Assembly: GCF_000003195.3 (NCBI RefSeq)
Contig: NC_012872.2
Location: 50,759,695 to 50,823,694 of the forward strand
Reading direction: 5' to 3'
Length of the DNA: 64,000 nucleotides
Source: Sorghum bicolor
Lineage: Eukaryota; Streptophyta; Magnoliopsida; Poales; Poaceae
The translations under genes and the position numbers were made by a program. Positions 21,684-33,700 of the stretch are shown piece after piece. The notes beneath the pieces were generated by a model. The model did not search any database and was not told the DNA's origin. It worked only from the letters and a program-made list of their open reading frames with translations. Numbering within the stretch: position 1 is the stretch's first letter; the number at the start of each line of letters is the position of its first letter.

Positions 21684-24600
21684 ATGTCTGCTAACAACCA
21701 TGGGGCTAGTTCGTCCCAGGGTGGGGATGATTTTCCTAATGCACCACCAGTTCCACCCTCTTTGGCTGATGCAATTGCAGCATTGGTCAATGCAACAACT
21801 CTGTTAGCACAAAACCAGAATGTTGGTCAGCGTGGCCGTGGTCGCCATAACCGAGAGGAAACCACATATGTTGACTTCACAGATACTCGTCCCCCAGTTT
21901 TCACAAAAGCTGATGAACCTCTTGAAGCTGAGGATTGGCTTCGAACTATGGAGCAAAAGTTCAGTCTCATCAACTGTACGGAAACCCAGAAGCCAGTTTT
22001 CGCCGCTCAGCAGCTGAGAGGAGCAGCAGGAGTTTGGTGGGAAAACTTACTGGCTGTTCAACCAGCTCGCCACCGAATCACTTGGGGAGAATTCAAGGAA
22101 GCCTTCAGGGCTCATTACATTCCCAAGGGAGTTATGAAAATGAAGCTCGAAGAGTTCTTAGCTCTCCGTCAGGGGGATGACTCAGTTATACAGTATATTG
22201 GAAAGTTTAATCATCTGTCCCAATATGCAATTGAGCAAGTCAACACTGATGAAAAGAAGAAGGATTGTTTCATGAGAGGCTTGAATACAAAGCTTCAACT
22301 GATGATGGCATCATGTGGCAATATATCTTATCATGAGGCAGTGAACATTGCTATCTCTAGTGAAGAAAAGAACCGCAAACATAAGGAGGCTAAGAAGAAG
22401 AAGGGGTTTGTCTCAGGGTCTGGATCATCTGGCGGCAACAAGAAGCGCCAGAGGCTCATATATCACCCAGCTCAGCAGTTCCGCCCATCTTATCGTCCTT
22501 CTTATCAGCCGCCTCAGCAGCAGAATATGCAGAGGAATTTTGCAAGGCCGACAATGCCATTCAATGTTCAACGCCAGCCAAATGCTCCTGCCATCCGTCC
22601 GCCAGTGCCACAAGCTGCAAACAACCCTTGTTACAATTGTGGGAAGAGTGGACATTTTTCTCGTGAATGTCCATATCCAAGGCAAAATATTCCAAATGTC
22701 AATGCACCAAGACCAGTTGGAAATCAGCAAGCAAATCAAAACAAAGGTAATGCCCAGAATCAGCAGAAGGGTAAGGGTACTCAGAAAACAGGAAGGGTTT
22801 TCCATACTCAAGTTGAAGCTATACCTGAGGGAGAGCCAGTGATGCTTGGTATGTTCCCTGTTGCCCAACACCCAGCACTTACACTTTTTGATTCTGGTGC
22901 ATCACATACTTTCATGAATAGAGCATTTGCGGAAAAGTATAATATACCTATTGGTGCAACCAAAGATGAGTTCTTTATACAGTCACCTGGGGGTCGACTT
23001 TGCACTAAGGAAATGGTACATCAGGTACCAATAGACTTGGGTGGATATATATTTCCAACATCCATGATAGTGTTAAAAGATCCGAGTATAGATGTGATCT
23101 TGGGTATGAACTGGATGAGTCAGAGAGGTGCAGTTATAGACACCTTAAATAGAACCATCAAGGTCAACCTACCTAATAGCAAGTCTCAACTTCTTATCCA
23201 TCTTCCTACCCTTAAGAGAGCAGTTGAGCAAGTGTGTGCTATCTCTGTTAAGGAAATCAAGGATATTCCAGTGGTCTGTGAGTTTCCTGATGTGTTTCCA
23301 GAGGATTTACCTGGTCTGCCACCTGATCGTGATGTGGAGTTTGAGATAGAACTCAAGCCAGGGACAGCACCAATATCTAGAAGAGCTTATAGAATGCCAC
23401 CAAAAGAATTAGCAGAATTGAAAACTCAGTTGCAAGAATTGATGGATAAAGGTTTTATTCGACCTAGTTCATCACCATGGGGTTGTCCGGCAATCTTTGT
23501 GAAGAAAAAGGATAATACCTTGAGGTTATGTGTGGACTATCGTCCTTTGAATGAGGTAACAATCAAGAATAAGTATCCTTTGCCCCGTATTGATCTTCTC
23601 TTTGATCAACTAACTGGTGCTAAGGTATTTTCAAAGATAGACTTGAGATCTGGGTATCATCAAATTAAGATCAAGCCAAAAGATGTTCCGAAAACAGCAT
23701 TCACTACCAGATATGGCTTGTATGAATATCTGGTCATGTCTTTTGGTCTGACAAATGCCCCAGCACATTTTATGTATCTGATGAATTCAGTGTTCATGCC
23801 AGAGTTAGATAAGTTCGTGGTGGTATTCATTGATGACATTCTCATCTATTCCAAAACTAAAGAAGAGCATGAAGAGCATCTTAGGATAGTGTTGACTCGC
23901 CTGAGAGAACATCAATTATATGCTAAGTTTAGCAAGTGTGAATTCTGGATAGATGAAGTTCAATTTTTGGGCCATGTCCTGTCGGCTGAAGGTGTTGCAG
24001 TAGATCCAAGCAAAGTTCAAGAAGTTCTTGACTGGAAGTCACCAACTTCAGTACATCAAGTTCGGAGTTTCTTAGGATTAGCGGGGTATTATCGCAGGTT
24101 TATCCCTGACTTCTCCAAGATCTCTAAACCAATGACAACACTGCTAAAGAATGATACGAAGTTTGTATGGTCATCCGAGTGTGAAGAGGCTTTTCGGACC
24201 TTAAAAAAGTTGTTGACCACTGCACCAGTGCTAGCTCAACCTGATATTGAAAAATCTTTTGATGTGTATTGTGATGCTTCAGGCAAAGGCATTGGGTGTG
24301 TACTAATGCAAGAAGGCAGAGTCATTGCATATGCTTCACGACAACTTAAGCGTCATGAAGAGCATTATCCAACCCATGATCTAGAGTTGGCAGCTGTAGT
24401 CCATGCTCTGAAGATCTGGCGACATTATCTATTGGGCAATACTTGTCACATATATACTGATCATAAGAGTTTGAAATACATCTTTACTCAGTCAGAGTTG
24501 AATATGCGCCAGAGAAGATGGTTAGAACTGATAAAAGATTATGATATTGAAGTACACTATCACCCAGGCAAAGCCAATGTAGTGGCAGATGCACTCAGTC

Positions 24601-26168
24601 GAAAGAGTCATTGCAATTGTCTGGAAGTTAAGCCGATAAACCTTACCTTGTGTTATGAATTTGAGAAGTTAAGTCTCGAAATGATTCCACAAGGGAGTTT
24701 GACAAATATGACAGTTCAGTCATCTATCAAAGATCAGATTATTACAGCCCAGCAAGAAAATAAGGGTATGAGCTTTTTGAAAGAAAAGATCCAGTCTGAG
24801 CAGAATTCCAAGTTCAGAATAGATGAAGCTGGAGTGATTTGGTTCAAGGATCGTTTAGTAGTTCCAAAAGTCCCTGAACTCAGAAAACAAATTCTTGATG
24901 AAGCTCATGCAACAAGACTTTCAATCCATCCAGGTAGTAATAAGATGTACCATGATCTAAAACAAAGATTCTGGTGGACTAAGATGAAGCTTGAAATTGC
25001 TAGTTATGTGGCTAGATGTGATACTTGTCAAAAAGTGAAAGCAGTTCATCTTAGGTCTGCGGGAGAATTGCAACCATTGCCAATTCCATCTTGGAAATGG
25101 GATGACATCAGTATGGACTTCATAGTGGGTTTACCCAGGACTTTGAAAGGGTTTGATTCCATATGGGTCATTGTTGATCGTCTGACCAAATCAGCTCATT
25201 TCATTCCCGTAAGAAAGAAGTATCGAGCTTCCATCTATGCTAAGATATACTTTAACAGAATTGTAAGTTTACATGGTATTCCAAAGACTATCGTATCTGA
25301 TAGAGGGACACAGTTTGTAAATGCTTTCTGGAAGCATCTGCATAAGTCTTTGGGTACTAAACTTTTGCATAGTACAGCTTATCATCCACAGACTGGAGGT
25401 CAGACTGAAAGAGTCAATCAGATCTTAGAAGATATGTTAAGATCTTGTGTGCTCAGTTATTCAGAAAAATGGGATGAATGTTTGTCTTTAGCAGAATTCT
25501 CTTATAATAATAGTTATCAAGAGAGCGTTAAGATGGCACCATTTGAAGCTCTATATGGCAGAAGGTGCAGAACACCTTTGAATTGGTCAGAACCTGGAGA
25601 ACATAGTCTCTTTGGGGTGGACTTAGTCAAAGAAGCCGAAGAGAAGGTCAGGCTCATTCGAGAGAACATGAAGGTAGCACAGTCCAGGCAAAAGAGTTAT
25701 GCCGATAAGAGACGTCGATCTCTTAGCTTTGAGGTTGGTGATTATGTATACCTCAAAGTGTCACCTATGAAAGGAGTCACTCGGTTTGGAGTAAAAGGAA
25801 AGTTGGCACCTCGATATATTGGTCCATATCAAATCCTTGAAAGATGTGGAAAGGTGGCATATCGTCTAGATTTACCACCACAGTTGTTATCAGTTCACAA
25901 TGTGTTCCATGTGTCTCAATTAAAGAAATGTCTTCGAGTGCCTGATCATATCATTCATGTTGAAGAAATTGAGTTAAAGCCTGATCTGACATATTCAGAA
26001 TATCCTATCAAGATTCTGGATCAAAAAGATCGAGTCACTCGTAGAAGAACTATCAAATACTACAAGGTGCAATGGAATCAACATACCGAAGATGAAGCCA
26101 CGTGGGAATCCGAAGAGTTTCTCCTAGAAAGTTTTCCTGAGTTTCTTTCTTCTGAGCTATCCTTGTAA
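21684..26168 (+). CDS. Gag-pol polyprotein with chromodomain (1494 aa)
   Basis: An uninterrupted ORF encoding all enzymes for retrotransposition. Order: gag domain (about 70-200); CCHC zinc knuckle starting C316 ([14 protein letters not shown]); aspartic protease at D403 (DSGAS); reverse transcriptase with FIDD at D717-D718; RNase H starting near D860 (CDASG); integrase zinc finger H1082 to C1112/C1115; and the integrase core D1145, D1206, E1242 with the canonical 35-residue D-E spacing. A C-terminal chromodomain lies at about 1439-1494, with Y1440 and a Trp in YKVQW; the third usual aromatic cage position is not aromatic. Chromodomains of this lineage target integration to heterochromatin. 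The start is taken as the ATG at 21684, immediately after ttttaaacag. No frameshift or stop is present, consistent with recent activity. Confidence 0.95.
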   Translation: MSANNHGASSSQGGDDFPNAPPVPPSLADAIAALVNATTLLAQNQNVGQRGRGRHNREETTYVDFTDTRPPVFTKADEPLEAEDWLRTMEQKFSLINCTETQKPVFAAQQLRGAAGVWWENLLAVQPARHRITWGEFKEAFRAHYIPKGVMKMKLEEFLALRQGDDSVIQYIGKFNHLSQYAIEQVNTDEKKKDCFMRGLNTKLQLMMASCGNISYHEAVNIAISSEEKNRKHKEAKKKKGFVSGSGSSGGNKKRQRLIYHPAQQFRPSYRPSYQPPQQQNMQRNFARPTMPFNVQRQPNAPAIRPPVPQAANNPCYNCGKSGHFSRECPYPRQNIPNVNAPRPVGNQQANQNKGNAQNQQKGKGTQKTGRVFHTQVEAIPEGEPVMLGMFPVAQHPALTLFDSGASHTFMNRAFAEKYNIPIGATKDEFFIQSPGGRLCTKEMVHQVPIDLGGYIFPTSMIVLKDPSIDVILGMNWMSQRGAVIDTLNRTIKVNLPNSKSQLLIHLPTLKRAVEQVCAISVKEIKDIPVVCEFPDVFPEDLPGLPPDRDVEFEIELKPGTAPISRRAYRMPPKELAELKTQLQELMDKGFIRPSSSPWGCPAIFVKKKDNTLRLCVDYRPLNEVTIKNKYPLPRIDLLFDQLTGAKVFSKIDLRSGYHQIKIKPKDVPKTAFTTRYGLYEYLVMSFGLTNAPAHFMYLMNSVFMPELDKFVVVFIDDILIYSKTKEEHEEHLRIVLTRLREHQLYAKFSKCEFWIDEVQFLGHVLSAEGVAVDPSKVQEVLDWKSPTSVHQVRSFLGLAGYYRRFIPDFSKISKPMTTLLKNDTKFVWSSECEEAFRTLKKLLTTAPVLAQPDIEKSFDVYCDASGKGIGCVLMQEGRVIAYASRQLKRHEEHYPTHDLELAAVVHALKIWRHYLLGNTCHIYTDHKSLKYIFTQSELNMRQRRWLELIKDYDIEVHYHPGKANVVADALSRKSHCNCLEVKPINLTLCYEFEKLSLEMIPQGSLTNMTVQSSIKDQIITAQQENKGMSFLKEKIQSEQNSKFRIDEAGVIWFKDRLVVPKVPELRKQILDEAHATRLSIHPGSNKMYHDLKQRFWWTKMKLEIASYVARCDTCQKVKAVHLRSAGELQPLPIPSWKWDDISMDFIVGLPRTLKGFDSIWVIVDRLTKSAHFIPVRKKYRASIYAKIYFNRIVSLHGIPKTIVSDRGTQFVNAFWKHLHKSLGTKLLHSTAYHPQTGGQTERVNQILEDMLRSCVLSYSEKWDECLSLAEFSYNNSYQESVKMAPFEALYGRRCRTPLNWSEPGEHSLFGVDLVKEAEEKVRLIRENMKVAQSRQKSYADKRRRSLSFEVGDYVYLKVSPMKGVTRFGVKGKLAPRYIGPYQILERCGKVAYRLDLPPQLLSVHNVFHVSQLKKCLRVPDHIIHVEEIELKPDLTYSEYPIKILDQKDRVTRRRTIKYYKVQWNQHTEDEATWESEEFLLESFPEFLSSELSL

Positions 26169-26280
26169 TCTATAGTGTTATAATCTACCCCTGTTTTTGT
26201 AAAAGTGGTTTTGGAAGTGCTTGATAAACTTCCTTTTCCATTAGTTAGCCTTCAAGTTAAATCTCGGGACGAGATTTCTT

Positions 26281-26295
26281 TAAGGGGGAAAGAGC
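26281..26295 (+). other. Polypurine tract of the chromovirus
   Basis: The purine-rich run aagggggaaagag directly precedes the 3' LTR and would prime plus-strand DNA synthesis. Confidence 0.85.
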
Positions 26296-29200
26296 TGTAA
26301 CACTCTCGTGTTAAGCGAACTAAAACATGACATGACATCATGAGCATTGCATAGTTTATTGTTAAGTAAACCCTGATGCATTAACCTAAAATAAGTTTAT
26401 TTTGGATGAATGTGTTTAGGAATTTAAAGTGTGTTTAATTTATGTATGGATGCTTGTTTTGGAGTTTAAAAACTTTGGGTGAAAGTTTTTCCGAAAAGCT
26501 TAGGGGGGAACCCTAGTTTTCAAAACCTTAGATTTGTCCCCTTTTGTGCAAATCAAAAACCAAGCAAAATTTGAAGTTGAGTTCAAAAGCAAAGTTGTAG
26601 ATCTTGTTAAGATGTACAACTTTGGTGTTTTAAGTTTTTGAAGATTTAGTACAAAATCCAAAGTAATTTTAAAAATACAGATTTCCGGAAAGTGTCCCCT
26701 TTTCAAACTTAAATCCCCAATTCAAAATATGTTTGGAGTTTTGAAAAATGGTCAACATGAAAGTTGTAGGGCTTGAAAAGTTGAACAACTTTCATGTTGG
26801 GAGTTTTTCAAGTTGTTATACAAAATCAAAAGTAATTTTAGAAATTCTGTTTTGCCCAATTCAAAAATTTGGAATTTAGCTTGAATTTCAAACTGTTTGG
26901 CCAATTTAGCTATTTTTCCACCCAGAATTAGCTCTGGCCACCAAAAGATGTTTTGTAGCTCACAAAATTTTGTACAACTTTTATTTTGGTGAAAGTTTGG
27001 CTTTAGTTCAAACTTTGGCTGTTTTTGCTAAAGGACAGAATGGGGAGGATATGGACGTCTACAGTAACCGATATGCTCCTCGGCGCTCTGTCCAAGCGCG
27101 GCCACCGCTCGCGCAGCGCCGCCTGCGAGCGTGAGGGCACGCAGCTGCTTGCGGCCAGAGTCGCCAGGCGACGTGGACGTCATAGCCTCGCTCCTTTCTC
27201 CTTTCTGAGCACCGACGTGGACGACGTCGTCTGTTTGCTGTCCATGACCGAAAGAAACCCGACGCCCTTCCCCTTCAAATTCGTCGTGCTCAACACCTCT
27301 CTCACCAAATTGAACCATCCACGATGTTCGCCACCTCCTTGCGAACCCAACGCACTCCCAAGCTCGCTGCATAACCCACTCAAGCGCCGGAGTTTCTTTT
27401 CCTTCTCCAAATCCGACCGAGCGCCGCCGTGATCGAGCTCCACTGTGGCCAGTACTACTCCGACCCTCTCCACTGCCTCTCCTTGCTCCTTTGAAGTCTT
27501 GGTGAGCCCCTCAAGCTCGTGCGCCCTTTGGTTTGCTTTCTATCCGTTTGCAGTAGCCGGTGTTCGCACCGTTAGCCGCGTCGTCCGCCATGGACGCAGG
27601 CAAGGGGAGTAGGAGAGAGTAGCTTGCGCTTTGTATACCTTGGTAGGTGCGCAAGGGACCGGAGATGCTAACCCACCCCACCGCGGGAGCCAGGAGCTCA
27701 CCGGCGCGGAACCGGAGTTCATCGGAGCGACGGGCGAGAGGTGGAAGACGTCTCTGACGGGCGGGACCCGCCCGTCAGTGGCCGCGTGAGGAGGAGCACG
27801 CGCAGTTCGCGCGGGAGAACAGCGCGCGGGCCAACTTGGGCCGTATCCAGGCAGGCCGGCCTGCGGCCCAGTTTCCGGGCCGTCCTCTGTGCATGCTGTT
27901 TTCTTTTCTTTTATGCAATTTATGATATATATGTTTGAAATTATGCTATAAATTGTATAATGATTCAAAAATCATGGAAATAATTGTGTAGGTTCCAGAT
28001 AATGTAAAGAGTGTAGGAAAAATATTAAATTTTGTTTTATGATAGTTTGCATATATCTTTAAATTGCCTTTGTTTATTAATGAATAAACCTTCCATGATT
28101 TTTAGTAAATTATGGGTATATCCAAAAATCATGAAATTTAATATGTGATCTTGTGTTAATATTATTTAGCTTCATGATTAATTCCAGCTCTGTTTGATCA
28201 AGTATGCTCTGTTTCTTAATAAAGCTATTTAAAATGCTTATAAAAGAAATAGAAATAATTAATCCCTTTAGGATTTGGGTGATATTTTGGATTGTTTGAC
28301 AACCATGGTTACTTAGCATGATATGCTCCCTGGTTATGGTTTAATTCATGTAAATGATCCTTGTGATATGATAGGTCCACAACATTGCTTAATAAAGATG
28401 ATAAAACTTGTTTAGAAATAATCTATGTTTTTGGGTAGCTAAGTTAGTTGTTTCTATACCGTGAAGGTAAATTGTACTCGATATAATCATAGTTTGTTGT
28501 TATCATCCAAGAACATGTAACTTGTCTTTATCATACCTTGAGTATATCATAATCATGCATATGCACTTTTACGTATAGAATACGCTCCGGAAGAATCTGA
28601 TCCTCAGTGGGTTGCTTCCGAGTTTGTGAATCCTTCGAGTGTTGTTGAGTTGCCGAACTTCCCTTCCGACCAAGGCAAGCCCCGGACATTAAACCCTATC
28701 CTTGTATTTTCATAAAGTTATTTATATCACTTGAGTTAATATGATGCATTAGGTGAATAGGAGTTGAGTGAATCCTATTTGCTGCATTATCTACCTTGAT
28801 GATTTCCACATTAACCTTGATACCTGTTTTATGAAAATACTTAGTATGCTTAGTCCTGCTTATTAGATAAGTTTTCAAATGAGAAAGTTTGAAGGGTTGT
28901 TGTGGAATACTTTTAAGGTCAATAATGTTCAACTTGAGACCGGTCGGTGGACTTGCTTTAAGAATGGAGTCTTAAAGTAGTGTCTCCAACTGTGTCGATT
29001 AAGGACCGTACCGTTGATTGGCCTGTTGTGATTGAGACCTTTGAGTACAGCCCACATGCGGCGGTAAGCCTTACCTATAGCTATTCCGATACTTGAGAAC
29101 GGCTAACCGCGTACTGGGAGTGGAAAGATGGCGAGAGTAGCGTGTACCCACCTTACGGATCTGAGATGACCGGGAAACATCTAGATTGGCTGTAGGATGG

Positions 29201-30082
29201 TGGTGTACTGTACTCTCGGGTGACGCTGGACCCGTTCTTGTATGGGAGGATCTATAGAAAAGGTTGACGTATGCAAGATTAAGTTCTACATATGTCGTGT
29301 GGTACTGAATCCCCAGCTGGGTTTAATCGATTCGAATCGCCGTGTTTCCTCGGTTATGGAGCCTCAATCCTCACCCCATCATCGTAGTAATAAGTGAATC
29401 TTTGGTATAAGAAAGAGATGGTTTGCTTATGAAAGTTGGATAATGATCTTGGCTAGTTATAAGTGATAATTTTGAGTTAAAACTTGAAAGTAGGCTTTAC
29501 TCTTAGTAAGCTTTTATGCAAAAGAAATACTTGATCTTGATAAAGCTTTACCTTGAATCCCTATAGCCTGCATACCTGAGTCTTCATCTCTTTTATAGTC
29601 GGTTAAGTCTTGTGGAGTACTTTTGTACTCAGGGTTTCTTAACCCATGTTGCAGGTGAGTCTTTTGATAATCCTTTTGATGGTCATGGTTATTTTACTCT
29701 TGTGGAGGAGAGTGATGATGATGAACCTGATGTGTGACCTTGGGCAAGTAAAAACTTGTTGTGTGATCTATGGTTTATGTAATATAAAGTTCCGAAGCTT
29801 TTATGTATCAAATACTTATGGTTTGTAAACTTTGAACTTAAGTTTCAATCTATGTTATGTAACCTTTCCGCTTTTACTCTGATTCCTCTTATCTATGAAA
29901 TGTTGTAATACTGTGATGCTTGATGAGGGAATTCCTGAAAAGGAAGTTACGTGGATGATTCGGGTTTCCCGAGGACACCCGACAGACTTCTTGAGTCATT
30001 TGGAACTCGTGCACGCTGATCAGAAGTCTTTGAGACAATGATGGGTGCATGTGGGCCACTTAATTCAGGAGGTTCTGCCACA
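26296..30082 (+). repeat. 3' LTR of the chromovirus
   Basis: 3787 bp, same length as the 5' LTR. Differences seen at 27320, 28482 and 29252, roughly 99.9% identity by eye. The target duplication actag follows at 30083-30087. With the commonly used grass rate of 1.3e-8 substitutions per site per year, three differences correspond to about 30 thousand years; this is an estimate only. Confidence 0.95.
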
Positions 30083-30087
30083 ACTAG

Positions 30088-30502
30088 ACACCTTATTCTT
30101 TTAGCATGTGTCTGTTAAGGAACTTTAAACTTCACCACAGCACATGCTACAACCAGGACGTTTTGTTGAAAAAAAAACCCTACTCTCAAATCATGGATTT
30201 ATTGTTTTGTTTTCATAGATTTCTAGAAACGGTGGTGGCCAATTGGCGATGGCAACGATATCGGTGTGACACTGGCGGTGACCAAAAAGCTAAGTGACCT
30301 TGTTTCTTTGCTGTTTAATTTTGAAGATCAAATTTTAGATTTTTTTTTTGTGATGAGATTATTTTTCCTTTCAAACATTTATGAGAAAGTTGCAAAACCA
30401 TTTTTTTGGGAGTTTTTTGTTGTACTATTGGAGATGCTCTTTATAGACTGCTTTTTTTCTTAGAGATCTCGAAGGCCGCGGCAGAAAGCTCCTACATTTA
30501 TA
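30088..30502. other. AT-rich flank without a recognised gene
   Basis: This stretch continues the sequence that lay next to 16712 before the chromovirus inserted. Short open frames are present but show no domain or codon pattern I recognise. Confidence 0.4.
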
Positions 30503-30635
30503 GACTGTTTGGTTGACTTCTAATTTTTGTCCAATCAAAACCATGACAAATCAGAATCAAAGCTTGTCAATATTAAAGTAAAAATGCATTTAACATGTTT
30601 GTAATATTAAAGCTAGAGGTTAGCCAAACATTGTC
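30503..30635. mobile_element. Short MITE (~133 bp)
   Basis: The ends gactgtttggttgacttcta and tagaggttagccaaacattgtc are imperfect inverted repeats around a short AT-rich non-coding centre. The size suggests a hAT- or Harbinger-derived MITE. Family not determined. Confidence 0.55.
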
Positions 30636-30710
30636 TTAGGCCTTGATTGGCTTCTAGATTTGGGTCATACATAGCTCTGGAAAATTTTGGATCTAAAGAT
30701 GCAGTCATGT

Positions 30711-33700
30711 TAAGAGTCTGTTTAGTTCCCCATTTTGGGTTTTGGCCCACCATTTCGTAGAATGAAACTAAGCACCATCCAAAAGTTTAGCAAAATGGTT
30801 GCCATTTTACATTCTGAATTTTGGCTTCAAGAGTCAAAAAAACCCTTAAAAGAGTAGCTGAAACGACCTAGATTTGCCCACGAAGGGGAAAATCCACAGA
30901 TTCGAATTATAATGTGATAATTCAAAAATTGAGCCATCACATTATCATATATCAGCTGTTATCATAGTCATACATCGTGGAAAACTAAGATTACAACACA
31001 TTCACTTTACAACTCTTGGTCAACAACCTATTTATAGCATTATTCTAGCGAAAACACACGCGGGTCTTTATCAGAGTCGATGTAGCGCGTCAGCGGTGAA
31101 GGCTCCTCCTTCACGAGTAATCATCGAGTCGGCGTATTTGATCAGCGGGCGTAGCCTTCATCTCCGAACCAAACTTGAGCGCAGGAACGAGACCACCTAA
31201 TCCTTCTATTCTCCATAGTTATCATCATAGACCGCGTTCAAAACCTGCTAAACAACTTTCAGTACGATTTGTACTGGCCACTGGCTCCCACCCTATGCTT
31301 TTGCGTAAGCCTTGTGGTAAGTGGAATGCAAATGGTAGATCAAAAGGCCTATATATATGGCTGTAGTCTTTCCTATGCAAGTTCATCAATATTTAATAAT
31401 AATAATTCATCAGGTTTTATTCCATCTCATCCACACATCCATCCATCCATCCCATCCACACATCTCACCACACTCTCACTCTCTAGGCGGCAAGTACGAC
31501 TCCCGCTCGTGCCTTGCCTCAACGGCCAACGCCGGATCCAACACAAACCCAGGGAAAGGTAGAAAGGACTCCTCTCACTAGTCAAGTGAAGCTGTACTTA
31601 GGAAAGGTCCATAGCCGACGAATCGGCATATGTATCGATCGATCAACCAAACTCTGCAGAGGTTTACACTAACCACAAGATCACCATCATCGACGGTGGC
31701 CCCCGTCTAGGCTGATTCCGAGCTGCCTCCCAACTAAATACGATGCCACCCTACCACTCAGAACTGGGGCCATACCGGAGTACCACCGGCATGCTGAGAC
31801 TGTGAGGCGTAGTACCGGGCCCCAAAGGTCACTACGCTGTCTTAGGAGGGTGTGGGTCCTCATGCTCGTACCTCCCTACACTATCCGCTAACAACCTAGT
31901 AGTAGTGGCACCGCACTAGCTGGTCGTACATCCGTCCCGCACCATAATAAGGCGAGTGGCGTGTAAGGATTCCTAAGACCCGGTCCACAGAACATCTCAG
32001 TCCTTAGGGTGACCAAACAGGACATCTTCACGAGGGGCCAACCGATGCCCCGCTCGTCGGGGCATCCGGCTACCCCGTGCTAAACAGCACCTCCCATCCC
32101 GGCGCTTCGTCCCACGAAGACACTCCACTCCGGGACCTCTCCCTGTCACATGTACCCGCCACAGGTAACTCTCATGGAGAACGCCCAGGTAGCGTCCTCC
32201 GGCAAGACTTGTCCCAAGACTCGTCGTAGATCCTGCTCGGTCGACTCAACCCTCACCACACACCCAAGACACACGCCAAGATCTCCCCAAATCCATTACC
32301 ATCTCGTTATCCACTTATTGGCACCACGTGCCTTATCCACTCACATCCAATCTCCCACATTGCATCACATCACAGATATAATGCGTAGTAGAAGCAGTAG
32401 CAAGTAGTATGCAAGCATCTAACCTAACAGCGGGTGTGCGGGGTTTATAGGTTGCAACAAGGCAATGGCTCACAAGCATTTCTACCATGCATCCTATCTC
32501 AGTTCATTTGCATAAAAGTAAAGCGCTAGCATCTACATTATTGCATGTCTAATAGGATTCTACGAGGTTGGGTGGGACGTGGCACCTGTTGAATGTCATT
32601 TCCAAGATCCTCAGTTCACTTGTAGTTGTACTCCTCCAAGGCCTTTCTTCTATCCGCATGTCCTTCCTTCAACCGGTTCCGATCCGATCAACGCTAACCG
32701 TAGCAACTACCTCGTAAACGTCAAACAAGGCGAAACAATCAGACCACTAGACCTAGAAAGACCGCGAAGAAGGCGACAGAACACTGAAGAACAACTACAC
32801 TAAAAGAGCACCGAAAGGAAGACGGCTTAGCCCTCTCGGCGGATGTCCGGTCCCTGGGCTAAAGAAATGGGAATGGTTGTTCACTAAGTACAAGCTGGAG
32901 TCTTGGCCTAGCCGGTACTTCCCGGGTCAACTGAGTCAACCTGTACGGCTTTAATAAATGGCTTAGACTCTAACTCATTCTAAGCAAACACCGGGCGATG
33001 CGGTTGTCATCGCGGGAACTAGGGAAATGCCCGGGTCTAGGTGGCATAAGCATACGAGACAGATAAGATAATCGTGCGAGAAAAATAGTGAAAGCCCGAT
33101 GGTCATGGCGAGGCAAACTCGCGTCCATGAGCTTCACCTAACAAGTTGGCTTCCGACTGTCCCACAAAGGTTGTCCCCTAATTCGTATCCCACTAGACAA
33201 GAGCATGAAGGTCTCGAATGGTGCGGGTAAGAACCGCTTCGATAACGACATCGAGTCCCCGATGACCATGTCCGAGGGACGGAAATAGGAGCTAACGAGC
33301 GTAGCGTGACGAAGTCAACTAAACACGGGGAAATGAGTTATGCTCGGCATCGCGATCACGGCGGGACGTACCCACGATCGAAATGATCAAACATACTACG
33401 ATTTCCCTAACCGGCTCGACGGCACGGTCCACAGTCAACGACAAAACTCACAAAGAATCACGACTCAACCATCATCAACACAAAGACACTGCGACAACTC
33501 GGAGCAGCACATTTCCAATAGCACAAGAGATAGAAATGGATCGATATATAAATAAATAGACCGGCGCGAAGGCACGAGACAGGCATAAAATAGATAGATC
33601 ATGGATCGACAAGTATGCGCAAGGATAGATGATAACATGGTAAAGGTTTTTGTCGACAGAGATTCAAAAGGTTCGACCTTGCAGCTGACGGGCTTCGGGT

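Larger units (their letters stand above)
16713..30082 (+). mobile_element. Complete Ty3/gypsy chromovirus (Tekay/Del type), 13,370 bp
   Basis: Structure in order: 5' LTR 16713-20499, primer-binding site, a 155-aa ORF, an intact gag-pol ORF of 1494 codons, a polypurine tract, and 3' LTR 26296-30082. Both LTRs are 3787 bp, start TGTAACAC and end GCCACA. The element is flanked by the identical 5-bp target duplication actag (16708-16712 and 30083-30087). Gene order PR-RT-RH-INT and a C-terminal chromodomain place it among chromoviruses; the very long LTR and overall pattern favour the Tekay/Del clade. No internal break is visible, so it could be autonomous. Confidence 0.95.
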
